From assembly GCF_029542205.1 (NCBI RefSeq), contig NZ_CP113783.1, positions 1,665,001 to 1,729,000 on the forward strand: DNA of 64,000 nucleotides, given 5' to 3'. Numbering within the stretch: the stretch's first letter is position 1; each line of letters begins with the position of its first letter. The translations under genes and the position numbers were made by a program. Source of the DNA: Pseudoxanthomonas sp. SE1. GTDB taxonomy: Bacteria; Pseudomonadota; Gammaproteobacteria; Xanthomonadales; Xanthomonadaceae. Below the pieces are notes generated by a model. That model saw only the letters and a program-made list of their open reading frames with translations, ran no database searches and was not told the origin of the DNA. Shown here in pieces: positions 26,700 through 35,147 of this stretch.

Positions 26700-28376
26700 A
26701 TGGATATGGGGAATCCACGGCGCCTGGCCAGAGACTGGTTGCTCTGGTTCTGCCTGATCGGGTGGGCGATGCCCGCCACCGCGCAAACGCTTTCGCTGGC
26801 CCGGCTCGACGCCGATCCGCCGGCGCGCGATGTCGTGTCCGGCAAAGTGGATGCGCAGTTTGTCGTGGCCGACCGCGATGGCGTGATCTTCGAATCCCAG
26901 ACATCGCCCCGTTGGTGGCGTGTCGTCAGCCCCGTGGACGTGGATGCAGGCCTGCAACCGCACCTGGTGGTGCGCGCGCCGTACCAGAACCGGATGGAAC
27001 TTTGGACCCGTGAAGGAACGCCGGTCGTGCGCGCGCTGTTTGGCGCGGACGCCGACCTCGCGTTCTCGGCGCGCGCACTGGCGTTCCCGTTGCCGGAAGG
27101 CGTCCGGGCCGGCCAGCCCCTCTACCTGCGGGTGATCTCGGTGGGCGGCACGCCGATGCCGCTGTCGATCCAGCCCTTGCGCGACGTCCATCGGCAGGAC
27201 CTGGAACACGTGGCTTGGCGGGCGATGGTCCTGGGTGCGATGTGCGTGCTCTCGGTGCTGGCATTGGGGTTCTGCATCGGGCTGGGGGAGCGCAGCTACG
27301 GATTCCTGGCGCTGACCCTGCTCTCGCAGGCGTTGTTCCTCGCGCTCGCGGGCGGCGAACTGCGCAGCATCGAGGTCTTCGGCCATGCGTTGGGTGCGGA
27401 TCCCCGGATGTCGCGCATCGCCGGCATGCTGTCGGTGATCGCCAGCAATACCTTCCTCGCGTTCTATCTGGATCTGGCGCATCGCGGCCCGGTGCTCGCC
27501 CGCGTGCTGCGCGCATGCAACGTGCTGCTGGGCGGCCTGATGCTCGCTTCCCTGGCGAGTACCAGCCTGCTGGTTCCCCGTGCGGGCAACCTCATCTTGC
27601 TGGTCGCGACAGCCTGCGTGCTGCTGGCCTGCATCCGTGGCGCGTTGCGCAACGAGCGTCCGGCGTTCTTCCTGTTGCTGTCGTGGCTCCCGATGATCTC
27701 GCTCACCGCGGCGCGCGTGGGCGAACTGCTCGGCTGGTGGGTGGGGCCGGCCTGGCTGATACATGCATTCCCGCTCGGCTTCGCGCTGGCCGGATTGGTG
27801 CTGACGGTCGGCCTGGCGGACAAGATGCAGCAACTGCGCCGCGACCGCGACCGCGCCAGCCGCATGGCTGCGCTGGACATGCTGACGGGCGTGCTGTCGC
27901 GCACCGCGATCATCGACCAGCTGCAGCGCGAAGTGGAACTCGCCCACGCCCGTGGCACGCCATTGTCGGTGGTGTTCTTCGACATCGACCACTTCAAGCG
28001 GATCAACGACGAGCACGGTCACCCGGTAGGCGACCAGAGTCTGCGGCTGGTCGCCACCCGTACCCGGGGAAAACTGCGCAAGCACGATTTCCTCGGGCGC
28101 TACGGTGGCGACGAAATGCTGGTGATCCTGCCCGGCACCGCGCTCGATGACGCGCTGACCGTGGCCGAACACCTGCGCGAAGCAGTGAACAACCGGCCAT
28201 TGACCATCGATGGCCGCGCGATCGACACCAGTCTCAGCCTGGGCGTGGCGCAGCTGGGCGCCGGCGAAACCTTTGAACGCCTGCTGGAGCGCGTGGACAC
28301 GGCGCTGTACTCCAGCAAGTCCGCGGGCCGCGACCGCGTGACGGGCGACCTTTCCCCACAACCCGGAGATGCATGA
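26700..28376 (+). CDS. membrane diguanylate cyclase (7TMR-DISM plus GGDEF)
   Basis: 558 residues: signal peptide, a periplasmic 7TMR-DISM extracellular domain (about 30-175), seven membrane helices (about 180-385) and a cytoplasmic GGDEF domain. The active-site motif is GGDEM (469-473), with Met for Phe, a substitution usually tolerated because Gly-Gly-Asp-Glu are kept. The product-inhibition I-site RKHD (460-463) is intact, so the enzyme is probably active and feedback controlled. It makes cyclic di-GMP in response to an unknown envelope ligand. It abuts the next gene (TGA then ATG). Confidence 0.9.
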   Translation: MDMGNPRRLARDWLLWFCLIGWAMPATAQTLSLARLDADPPARDVVSGKVDAQFVVADRDGVIFESQTSPRWWRVVSPVDVDAGLQPHLVVRAPYQNRMELWTREGTPVVRALFGADADLAFSARALAFPLPEGVRAGQPLYLRVISVGGTPMPLSIQPLRDVHRQDLEHVAWRAMVLGAMCVLSVLALGFCIGLGERSYGFLALTLLSQALFLALAGGELRSIEVFGHALGADPRMSRIAGMLSVIASNTFLAFYLDLAHRGPVLARVLRACNVLLGGLMLASLASTSLLVPRAGNLILLVATACVLLACIRGALRNERPAFFLLLSWLPMISLTAARVGELLGWWVGPAWLIHAFPLGFALAGLVLTVGLADKMQQLRRDRDRASRMAALDMLTGVLSRTAIIDQLQREVELAHARGTPLSVVFFDIDHFKRINDEHGHPVGDQSLRLVATRTRGKLRKHDFLGRYGGDEMLVILPGTALDDALTVAEHLREAVNNRPLTIDGRAIDTSLSLGVAQLGAGETFERLLERVDTALYSSKSAGRDRVTGDLSPQPGDA

Positions 28377-29291
28377 ATGAACCAGGAAGCCGCCGCCGTA
28401 CGCTTTCCCGTGGAGCAACTGCAGATCGGCGATCTGTTGCTGATGTTGGGCAAGAGCCAGTTGTCCAAGCTGATCGCGTGGTTCGGCGACAGCCAGTACA
28501 GCCATGTATCGCTGGTATCCGACAACGGCCTGCTGATCGAGGGCATCCGTCCGGCCGTGCAGGAAAGTCCACTGGCCGCCCGGCTGTCGCCAGATGGTCC
28601 GGTGGTCTTCGTGGACGCCTACCGGTCCTTGGCCGACGACGGTACGCCGCTGGGTGCGGATGATCGCGCGGCGGTGCTCCGCCACGCGCGCTCGCTGATC
28701 GGCACGACGTTCGCGCAGGACGATCTGGTGGCGATCGGGTTGCTGGTCGCGCTGCGGGGCAAGCCCCGGCACCTCCCGGTCTGGTTGCGCTGGCTCATCC
28801 GCGAGGCTACCGAGCACGCGATCCGTGCCGATTCCGGCAGGATGTTGTGCAGCGAGTTCGCCTACCGCGCCTTCGCCGACTGCGACGCGGTGCCGGCCGG
28901 CCGTCTCGCACGACCCATCGTGCCGGGCGAACCCAGCGACCTGCCGTTTCCCGATGTCGACTACGTGAAGCTGCAGGAAGAAGTGCGCGAGATGCTCAAG
29001 CCCAAACACAAGACGCTGGAGCAGAATGCGGTCGGCGCCGAGGCGGTCGTCGGGACGTTGCCGGTCTGGGATACGGTCGATGCACTGGAACTGGACGATC
29101 CTGCGCTGGATGCGTCCATCGCCGCCCTGCGTTCGCAACTGGGCTTGACGCATGCCGGCGCGGACGCGTTCAAGGCGTCGGACGCGCTGCTCGAGGCCGC
29201 CTGGCCCGATGTCGGCCGGTCAAATCCCAAGCTGGTCCGCCCGCGCGATCTGGCGGACAGTCCTGCCAGCCGTTTCCTGGGTCGGCTCTAG
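28377..29291 (+). CDS. YiiX-like permuted papain amidase
   Basis: 304 residues. The N-terminal half matches the permuted NlpC/P60 (YiiX/YaeF) cysteine amidase fold: LQIGDLLLMLGKSQLSK, catalytic His in SQYSHVSLV, and catalytic Cys in GRMLCSEFAYRAF. Such enzymes cut amide bonds in cell-wall peptides or lipids. The C-terminal 100 residues (from PKHKTLEQNAV) are a helical acidic extension without recognised fold. No signal peptide is visible. The start directly follows the cyclase stop. Confidence 0.8.
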   Translation: MNQEAAAVRFPVEQLQIGDLLLMLGKSQLSKLIAWFGDSQYSHVSLVSDNGLLIEGIRPAVQESPLAARLSPDGPVVFVDAYRSLADDGTPLGADDRAAVLRHARSLIGTTFAQDDLVAIGLLVALRGKPRHLPVWLRWLIREATEHAIRADSGRMLCSEFAYRAFADCDAVPAGRLARPIVPGEPSDLPFPDVDYVKLQEEVREMLKPKHKTLEQNAVGAEAVVGTLPVWDTVDALELDDPALDASIAALRSQLGLTHAGADAFKASDALLEAAWPDVGRSNPKLVRPRDLADSPASRFLGRL

Positions 29292-29351
29292 CTGGCGGGA
29301 GCAGGCTTGCAGGGGGACGAAAGGCCCCGGGCCCTGAACGTTCGCGCTTAC

Positions 29352-29595
29352 GTTCCGCGTTCGAGGACGAGCAGCGGGTCGATGCGCACATCGAACCGCG
29401 CCCCGTGAAACCGAAGGCGACTGCGCGTCGTGGCGCGTCGCAACGCGCCCGGGTGGTGAACGGCCGCGCCTACTTTCCGCGTTCGAGGACGAGCAGCGGG
29501 TCGATGCGCACATCGAACCGCGCCCCGTGAAACCGAAGGTGACTGCGCGTCGTGGCGCGTCGCAACGCGCCCGGGTGGTGAACGGCCGCGCCTAC
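29352..29595. repeat. two tandem 122-bp copies of the M23 gene end
   Basis: Units 29352-29473 and 29474-29595 are identical except for two bases, and the first 46 bases of a third (29596-29641) are the true 3' coding end of the M23 peptidase gene. On the minus strand each unit repeats codons for FDVRIDPLLVLERG. The duplication adds spare copies of the gene end downstream of its stop codon and does not change the protein. Confidence 0.93.
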
Positions 29596-30446
29596 TTTCC
29601 GCGTTCGAGGACCAGCAGCGGGTCGATGCGCACATCGAACCAGTTCATCCCCCAATGCAGATGCGGCCCCGTCGCGCGCCCGGTCGCACCGACGGCGCCG
29701 ATCACTTGGCCCGGTTCCACGCGATCCCCCACCTTCACGTCGATGCGCGACAGGTGCAGGAAGTTGGAACTGACGCCATGGCCGTGGTCCAGCAACAGCG
29801 TGCCGCCGGTCAGGTAGAGGTCGGGGGCGGCGAAGGTCACCACGCCACCGGCAGGTGCCTTCACGGGCGTGCCGTTCGGCGCGGCGATATCCATGCCGGA
29901 ATGCCCCGCACCGGGCTGGCCGTTGTAGACGCGGGCATTGCCGAAGCGGCCACTGATGCGGCCCTGTACCGGCCACTGGAAGGGCAGGGCGAAGTCGGCG
30001 CGTTCGTCGTCGCGTACGCGTGCTGCGGTCACCCGTGCCTGCTCGCGCTGGATGCGTGCGGCGATCTCCGGCGGCGGATTGACCGTCCTGGGTGGCACGC
30101 CATTGACGTTCTCCACCGGCCAGTCACGTGGAGCCACGGGGATGCTGACGGATTCGCTGCGGCCGGAGGGCGTGGTGACCGAGACCTGCAGCGGACCGGT
30201 TTCATCGCGGCCCACGCCAAGCACCACGGTGCCGTAGCCCGTCGTGCGCAGCAGGCGGTCGCGATACCGTACCTGGCTGCCCGGCGGGACTTTGCCGAAC
30301 ACCAGCGCACCCTGCGACACGCTGGCCGGGAACACCACGCGTTCTTCCTGCGAAACGGGTGCGGCGGGTGCCACATCCTGCGCGGCAACCAGGGGAATCC
30401 ACCCGGCACAGACAGCGGCGAACAGCGCCGCGACCGCCAGCTTCAA
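29592..30446 (-). CDS. M23-family peptidoglycan endopeptidase (LytM type)
   Basis: 284 residues, exported. A signal peptide MKLAVAALFAAVCAGWIPLV precedes a beta-rich region, then the LytM domain: GRFGNARVYNGQPGAGHSGMDIAAPNG (His and Asp zinc ligands), VVTFAAPDLYLTGGTLLLDHG and GPHLHWGM (HxH). All zinc ligands are present, so it should be active in cutting peptide cross-links. TTG start at 30446, with GGAG before it and overlapping the pyrC stop (TTGA). The last gene of the yidD-pyrC-M23 operon. A tandem copy of its 3' end follows. Confidence 0.88.
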   Translation of the reverse strand: MKLAVAALFAAVCAGWIPLVAAQDVAPAAPVSQEERVVFPASVSQGALVFGKVPPGSQVRYRDRLLRTTGYGTVVLGVGRDETGPLQVSVTTPSGRSESVSIPVAPRDWPVENVNGVPPRTVNPPPEIAARIQREQARVTAARVRDDERADFALPFQWPVQGRISGRFGNARVYNGQPGAGHSGMDIAAPNGTPVKAPAGGVVTFAAPDLYLTGGTLLLDHGHGVSSNFLHLSRIDVKVGDRVEPGQVIGAVGATGRATGPHLHWGMNWFDVRIDPLLVLERGK

Positions 30447-31789
30447 CGTGCGAACTCCAGGCGCTGGCCGACCGGCGTGCCGACCAGTTGCTCGCCGTTC
30501 CAGACCATGCGGCCATTGACCCACGTGGCGCCGACGCGGGACCGGAACGTGCGGCCTTCGAAAGGCGACCAGCCGACCTTGGACAATACGTCCTCACGCT
30601 TCACGGTGAACGGCTCGTCGTCGATCAGCACCAGATCGGCGAAGTAACCCTCGCGCAGATAGCCGCGTTCCTTGACGTCGAACAACTGCGCGGGCGCATG
30701 CGCGAACTTCTGCACCACGCGGGTCACGTCCATGCGGCCTTCATGCACCAGTTCCAAGGCGGCGACCAGCGCGTATTGCACCAGCGGCAGGCCGGAAGGC
30801 GCCTGCACGTAGGGCTTTTCCTTTTCTTCGAGCGTGTGCGGCGCATGGTCGGTGGCCAGCACATCGATCACGTCGTCCACCAGCGCCTTGATCAGCGCTT
30901 CGCGGTCGCTGGCATCCTTGATGGCGGGGTTGCACTTGATCAGGTTGCCCAGCGTCGCGTAGTCCGCGCGGTCGAAGCGCAGGAAGTGGATGCAGGTCTC
31001 CGCCGTGATGCGCTTGCGCGCGCCATCCGCGTGCACCAGGGGGCCGGGCGTGAACAGCGCCAGTTCGTCGGCGGTGGAGATGTGCAGCACGTGCAGGCGG
31101 GTGCCGTGCTTGCGCGCCAGCGACATGGCCAGGCGGGTGGACTTGATGCAGGCTTCGCGACTGCGGATGTCGGGGTGGTGCTCGGCCGACAGGGCATCGC
31201 CGTACCTGGCCTGGAATGCGGCCAGGTTAGCGTCGATGGTCGGGGTGTCTTCGCAGTGGGTGATGATCGGCGTGGGCGCCTCGCGGAAGATCGCGTCCAG
31301 CGTGTCCGGGTTGTCGACCAGCATGTTGCCGGTGGAGGCGCCCATGAACACCTTGATGCCCGGCGCGGTCTTCGGGTCCAGGGTACGGATCGCCTCCAGA
31401 TTGTCGTTGCTGGCGCCCATGTAGAAGCCGTAATTGCCCCAGGCGCGGCCCTTGGCGCGCTGGTACTTGTCCTCCAGCGCAGCGGCGTCCAGCGTCGGCG
31501 GACTGGTGTTGGGCATGTCCATGAACGTGGTCAGGCCGCCAGCCACCGCCGCGGCGGATTCGGTGGCCATGTCGCCCTTGTGCGGCATGCCGGGTTCGCG
31601 GAAATGCACCTGGTCGTCGATCATCCCCGGCAACAACCAGCGGCCGGCGGCATCGATGACGGTATCGCCGCCCTGGGGCACGATCTCGGCGGCGATTCGC
31701 GCGATGCGGCCATTCTCGAAGCGCAGGTCACCCTCGGTGACGCGGCCCTCGTTGACCATGCGGGCGTTGACGATGACGGTGGCGGGCAT
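30443..31789 (-). CDS. pyrC: dihydroorotase
   Basis: 448 residues, third step of pyrimidine synthesis. Class I (long) dihydroorotase: metal site DDQVHFREPGMPHKGD, TGNMLVDNPD, THCEDTPT, HVLHISTADELAL, and catalytic Asp in LATDHAPHTLEEK. Starts at the ATG overlapping the yidD stop (TGATG); the longer open frame upstream is yidD in another frame. Flanked by coupled genes on both sides, so a three-gene operon with yidD and the M23 peptidase. Confidence 0.94.
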   Translation of the reverse strand: MPATVIVNARMVNEGRVTEGDLRFENGRIARIAAEIVPQGGDTVIDAAGRWLLPGMIDDQVHFREPGMPHKGDMATESAAAVAGGLTTFMDMPNTSPPTLDAAALEDKYQRAKGRAWGNYGFYMGASNDNLEAIRTLDPKTAPGIKVFMGASTGNMLVDNPDTLDAIFREAPTPIITHCEDTPTIDANLAAFQARYGDALSAEHHPDIRSREACIKSTRLAMSLARKHGTRLHVLHISTADELALFTPGPLVHADGARKRITAETCIHFLRFDRADYATLGNLIKCNPAIKDASDREALIKALVDDVIDVLATDHAPHTLEEKEKPYVQAPSGLPLVQYALVAALELVHEGRMDVTRVVQKFAHAPAQLFDVKERGYLREGYFADLVLIDDEPFTVKREDVLSKVGWSPFEGRTFRSRVGATWVNGRMVWNGEQLVGTPVGQRLEFAR

Positions 31790-32046
31790 CAGTGGTTTCC
31801 TGTGCAGGAGTGGGGGAGGTCGGCGCCGTCCCGGGGAGGAACCGGGTCGTGGCCGCCGGGGTGGAGCGGGTGGCAGCGGCCTATCCGGCGCACCGCCAGC
31901 CAGCCGCCCTTCAGCGGGCCGAAGCGGCCGATGGCCTCCATGGCGTACTCCGAACAGGAGGGCACGAAGCGGCAGCGAGGCCCCAGCAGCGGACTGATGA
32001 AGCGCTTGTAGCCCTTCAGCAGCAGGATGAGCAGGCGGGCGAGCAT
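31789..32046 (-). CDS. yidD: membrane protein insertion efficiency factor YidD
   Basis: 85 residues with the whole family signature: [61 protein letters not shown]. It assists YidC in inserting inner-membrane proteins. Normally it sits with rnpA and yidC; here it is separated from them and coupled to pyrC. The start is ATG at 32046, only 22 bases from the dksA -35 region on the other strand. Confidence 0.95.
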   Translation of the reverse strand: MLARLLILLLKGYKRFISPLLGPRCRFVPSCSEYAMEAIGRFGPLKGGWLAVRRIGRCHPLHPGGHDPVPPRDGADLPHSCTGNH

Positions 32047-32068
32047 GGCCCGATGATACCGCGTCGGG

Positions 32069-32097
32069 TTGCCGCTGCCTCCCGGGTAGGCTATAAA
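32069..32097 (+). promoter_or_regulatory. sigma-70 promoter of dksA
   Basis: TTGCCG (32069-32074), a 17-base spacer and TATAAA (32092-32097). It points to the dksA-like gene, whose start is 45 bases downstream. Confidence 0.7.
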
Positions 32098-32141
32098 AGC
32101 GCGCTTTCCCGATGCTCGGGAAGAACAAGGAAGCGCTGTTC

Positions 32142-33241
32142 GTGGCTGCAAAGAAACCTGCGAAGAAGGCCGCCAAGGCCGCCAAGAAACCCGCTCAGAC
32201 CGTCGCCAAGAAGCCTGTCGTGAAGAAGGCTGTCGCCAAGAAGCCGGCCCCCAAGCCGGTGGCCAAGAAGGCGGTGCCCAAGCCTGCTGCCAAGAAACCC
32301 GTGGCCAAGAAGGCGGCGCCGGCGAAGAAACCGGCTGCCAAGCCGGTGGCCAAGAAGGCGGCACCGGTCAAGAAAGCGGTTGCCAAGGCAACCAAGCCCG
32401 CAGTTGCCAGGAAGCCTGCGCCCGCACCGGCCACCAAGGCGCCCGTCGCCAAGGCGGCCCCGGTGAAGGCGCCGGCCAAGGCCGCGAAGCCCGCTCCCAA
32501 ACCCGCACCGAAGCCCGCCGCAAAGCCGGCTCCGGCAAAGTCCGCCCCCCGCGGCTGCGACCAGACTCCCGTGCCGGTTCCCCCCCAGGCGGCTGCCCCG
32601 GCCCCGGCGCCCGCCGCCAGGTTCCGTCCCCCCCGAAGCCTGTGCCAGCCCCGAAACCGACTACCAAGAACGCCAAAGCCTCTACCTCCGTCGAAGCCCC
32701 TGTGAGTCCACGTCCCGCTGTTGCCCGCCCCGTGGGCAAGGTCGCGGTGGCCGTGGCCGCCCGGCCTGCGGCGCCGGTCGTGCGCGGCAAGGTGAAAGAA
32801 GTGCCCTACAAGACCGATGAAGCCACCGGTCGCCCGATCGTGCCGACCGGCTACAAGCCCTCGCCTGACGAGGAATACATGAGCACGTTGCAGCTGGAGT
32901 ACTTCCGCCAGCGGCTGTTGCAGTGGCGTGCCGACCTGGTCGAGGAATCCAAGCAGACCATCGAGAACCTCAAGGATGAAGTCCGCGACATCGGCGATGA
33001 GGCCGAGCGCGCGACGCGCGAGACCGAAAACTCGCTGGAACTGCGTACCCGCGACCGCTACCGCAAGCTGATCGGCAAGATCGACAGCACGCTGAAGCGG
33101 CTGGAGGGTGGCGACTACGGCTACTGCGTCGATACCGGCGAAGAAATCGGCCTGGATCGCCTGGAGGCTCGCCTGACTGCCGAGCGCACCATCGATGCCC
33201 AGGAGCGCTGGGAACACATGCAGAAGCAGCAGGGCGACTGA
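32142..33241 (+). CDS. dksA: DksA-type transcription factor with long Lys/Ala/Pro tail; frame interrupted
   Basis: The C-terminal DksA core (from about 32860) shows the coiled-coil [17 protein letters not shown] and [22 protein letters not shown] and a remnant zinc-finger [14 protein letters not shown] to [10 protein letters not shown]. Only one of the four zinc cysteines remains, as in zinc-independent DksA variants. In front lies a tail of about 160 residues of AKK/APK repeats, a Xanthomonas-family trait. Tail and core are in different frames. Reading with one C removed at 32545-32550 and one A added at both 32563 and 32619 joins them smoothly, which suggests sequencing indels. GTG start at 32142 with aaggaag. 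The factor acts with ppGpp on RNA polymerase. Confidence 0.85.
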
Positions 33242-33263
33242 GCCCGGCGTCATCCGCATACGG

Positions 33264-33290
33264 AAAACCCCGCTTCGGCGGGGTTTTTTT
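33264..33290 (+). terminator. intrinsic terminator after dksA
   Basis: The stem aaaaccccgc/gcggggtttt with a TTCG loop is followed by T, giving seven T in all. The neighbouring MFS gene converges on it, and the four A on the other side allow weak two-way use. Confidence 0.9.
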
Positions 33291-33314
33291 GTGCCCGGCA
33301 GAAGATGTCGCCGG

Positions 33315-34556
33315 CTACTGCAGCTCGCGCAGGTCCAGCCGCCGCAGCCGCGGCGCCTTCCACGCGGTGAACCCGGCGACGGAGAGGATCGCGAAACCGC
33401 CCACGATCACGGCAGGCACCAGCCCCAGCAGTCTTGCCATCGTACCGGCGTAGAACGCACCCAGTTCGTTCGACGAACTGACGAAGATGCCGTTGATCGA
33501 CGACACCCGTCCGCGCATTTCGTCCGGCGTGGACAGTTGCAGGATGGTCGAGCGGACCACCACCGAAACGCCATCGCACATGCCGTAGAACAGCAGGATC
33601 CCCGCCGACAGCCAGAAGCTGCGCGACAGGCCGAAGGCGATGACGCTCAGCCCAAAACCCGCGACAGCGAACAGCAGGACGCGCCCGGCGTGCTTCTGCA
33701 GCGGATGGCGCGCCAGCCACAGGCCCACGCAGACCGAGCCCGCCGCCGGCATCGCACGCAGGATGCCCAGGCCTTCCGGCCCGTAATGGAGGATGTCGTG
33801 GATGAAAGCCGGCAGCATGGCCACCACACCGCCCAGCAGCACCGAGAACATGTCCAGCGCCATCGCACCCAGCATGATCTGGTTGCCCAGCACGAAACGC
33901 CCGCCCTGCGCGATGCTCGCGAAGACCGGCAGGCTGACCGCCGGCGGCCCCGGCTCTTCCACGCGCAGCCGCGCCAGCACGATGCCGGCCATCAGTGCGA
34001 ACACCACCGCCATCGCGTACGACAGCGTCTTGCCGCCAAAGCCGACCAGCAGCCCGCCCAGCGCGGGGCCGGTGACCAGCGCGGCCTGGAAGATCACGCT
34101 GCCCAGCCCTGCGGCGCGCACGAAGTCCTCGCGTGGCAGCACTTTGGCGAACAGGGCGTTGTAGACCGGACTGAGGAACGAGCGCGCCATGCCGGTCAGT
34201 GCGATGGCCGCGTAGATGGGCCATGTCCCCTGGAAGGGCAGCCAACCCGCAGACACGGCCACCAGGATCACTGCCGTGGTCGCCAGTGCGCCGCAGGCGA
34301 CCATGCCGATCCGTCGTCGCGGCAGGTGGTCGACCAGATAACCCGCGAACGGCGCCACGCAGAAGAACGGCAGTACTTCGGCCAGCCCGACCAGGCCGAG
34401 CGAGAACGGATCGCGGGTCAGTTCGTAGATATGCCAGCCGACCGTGACCGCGACGATCTGGTACGACAACAGTGCGCAGATGCGGTAGGCCAGTACCGCG
34501 GAGTAGCCGCGGTTGCGCAGCAGCGAGAAGGCGGAGCGGGAACCGGCTTCGCTCAC
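33315..34556 (-). CDS. major facilitator superfamily exporter (EntS-like)
   Basis: 413 residues with twelve hydrophobic helices and the MFS loop GYLVDHLPRRRIGM (motif A form). The pattern SSINGIFVSSSNELGAFYAG near the end and RNRGYSAVLAYRICALLSYQ at the start are typical of the EntS/MFS_3 exporters. Substrate unknown. GTG start overlaps the sufE stop (GTGA), so expression is coupled to sufE, although no functional link is known. Confidence 0.85.
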   Translation of the reverse strand: MSEAGSRSAFSLLRNRGYSAVLAYRICALLSYQIVAVTVGWHIYELTRDPFSLGLVGLAEVLPFFCVAPFAGYLVDHLPRRRIGMVACGALATTAVILVAVSAGWLPFQGTWPIYAAIALTGMARSFLSPVYNALFAKVLPREDFVRAAGLGSVIFQAALVTGPALGGLLVGFGGKTLSYAMAVVFALMAGIVLARLRVEEPGPPAVSLPVFASIAQGGRFVLGNQIMLGAMALDMFSVLLGGVVAMLPAFIHDILHYGPEGLGILRAMPAAGSVCVGLWLARHPLQKHAGRVLLFAVAGFGLSVIAFGLSRSFWLSAGILLFYGMCDGVSVVVRSTILQLSTPDEMRGRVSSINGIFVSSSNELGAFYAGTMARLLGLVPAVIVGGFAILSVAGFTAWKAPRLRRLDLRELQ

Positions 34557-34990
34557 TTCGCGTTGGCGGCCGTCTCGCGGATGAAGGCCAGCAACGACGC
34601 CAGGCCGTTGCTGCGCGTGGGCGAGAGATGCTTGGCCAGGCCGATGTCGGCGATGTAGTCGGGCGAGGTCGCCAGGATTTCCGCGGCAGGCCGCCCGGCG
34701 TAGACGCGCAGGGCCAGGAAGATAAGTCCCGACACGATGGCCGAATCACTGACGGCATGGAAATCGAGTTTCGCCGCGTCGCCCTCGGGCACGATCCACA
34801 CCATCGACTGGCAGCCGAGCAGGCGGTGTTCTTCCCGCTTCCACTCATCCGGGAACGCGGGCAGCTTGCGGCCCAGGTCGATCAGGTACTGGTAGCGCTC
34901 GGACCAGTCGCTGAAGAAGGCGAATTCGTCCTTGATGGCGGCCTGCGCATCGGCGGCGGTGGGTTCGAGCGGGAAGATCGTGTCGGTCAT
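34553..34990 (-). CDS. sufE: cysteine desulfuration protein SufE
   Basis: 145 residues, with the SufE core: YQYLIDLGRKLPAFPDEW, HRLLGCQSMVWIV carrying the sulfur-accepting Cys, and SGLIFLALRVYAGRPAAEIL. It accepts persulfide from SufS for iron-sulfur cluster building. No other suf gene is present; it is paired with an MFS exporter. A CCCTCTCCC-type repeat lies upstream. Confidence 0.93.
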   Translation of the reverse strand: MTDTIFPLEPTAADAQAAIKDEFAFFSDWSERYQYLIDLGRKLPAFPDEWKREEHRLLGCQSMVWIVPEGDAAKLDFHAVSDSAIVSGLIFLALRVYAGRPAAEILATSPDYIADIGLAKHLSPTRSNGLASLLAFIRETAANAK

Positions 34991-35011
34991 GGGATGAGCA
35001 AGCCTGGTTCA

Positions 35012-35141
35012 GAAGCCCCTCTCCCCTCGGGAGAGGGGTTGGGGTGAGGGTACGGCGGAGTCTTTATGGTGCCGACGTCCCGATGTCGCCGGACCCTCAT
35101 CCGGCGCTTCGCGCCACCTTCTCCCGGCGGGAGAAGGGAGG
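35012..35141. repeat. CCCTCTCCC-type repeat between sufE and cysS
   Basis: agcccctctcccctcgggag begins a hairpin (ctctcccctcgggagag), followed by ggggtgaggg; the far end has the reverse pattern ccctcatccggcgc and ttctcccggcgggagaaggg. The same plan is seen at 38463-38573. This third repeat family is distinct from the GTAG and CGTCAT types. Confidence 0.8.
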
Positions 35142-35147
35142 AGCGGT

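Noticed and set aside
26643-29153. 836-codon open frame opposite the cyclase and amidase genes
   Set aside because: Gln/His/Arg-rich shadow; the plus-strand genes have complete domains and adjoining stop and start.
29352-29641. Tandem units considered as a CRISPR array
   Set aside because: Units are 122 bases without unique spacers and repeat a gene end; no cas genes.
32628-32634. Programmed frameshift at the C7 run in dksA
   Set aside because: A shift at the C run alone leaves an unlikely peptide; indels at 32550, 32563 and 32619 restore a natural tail better.
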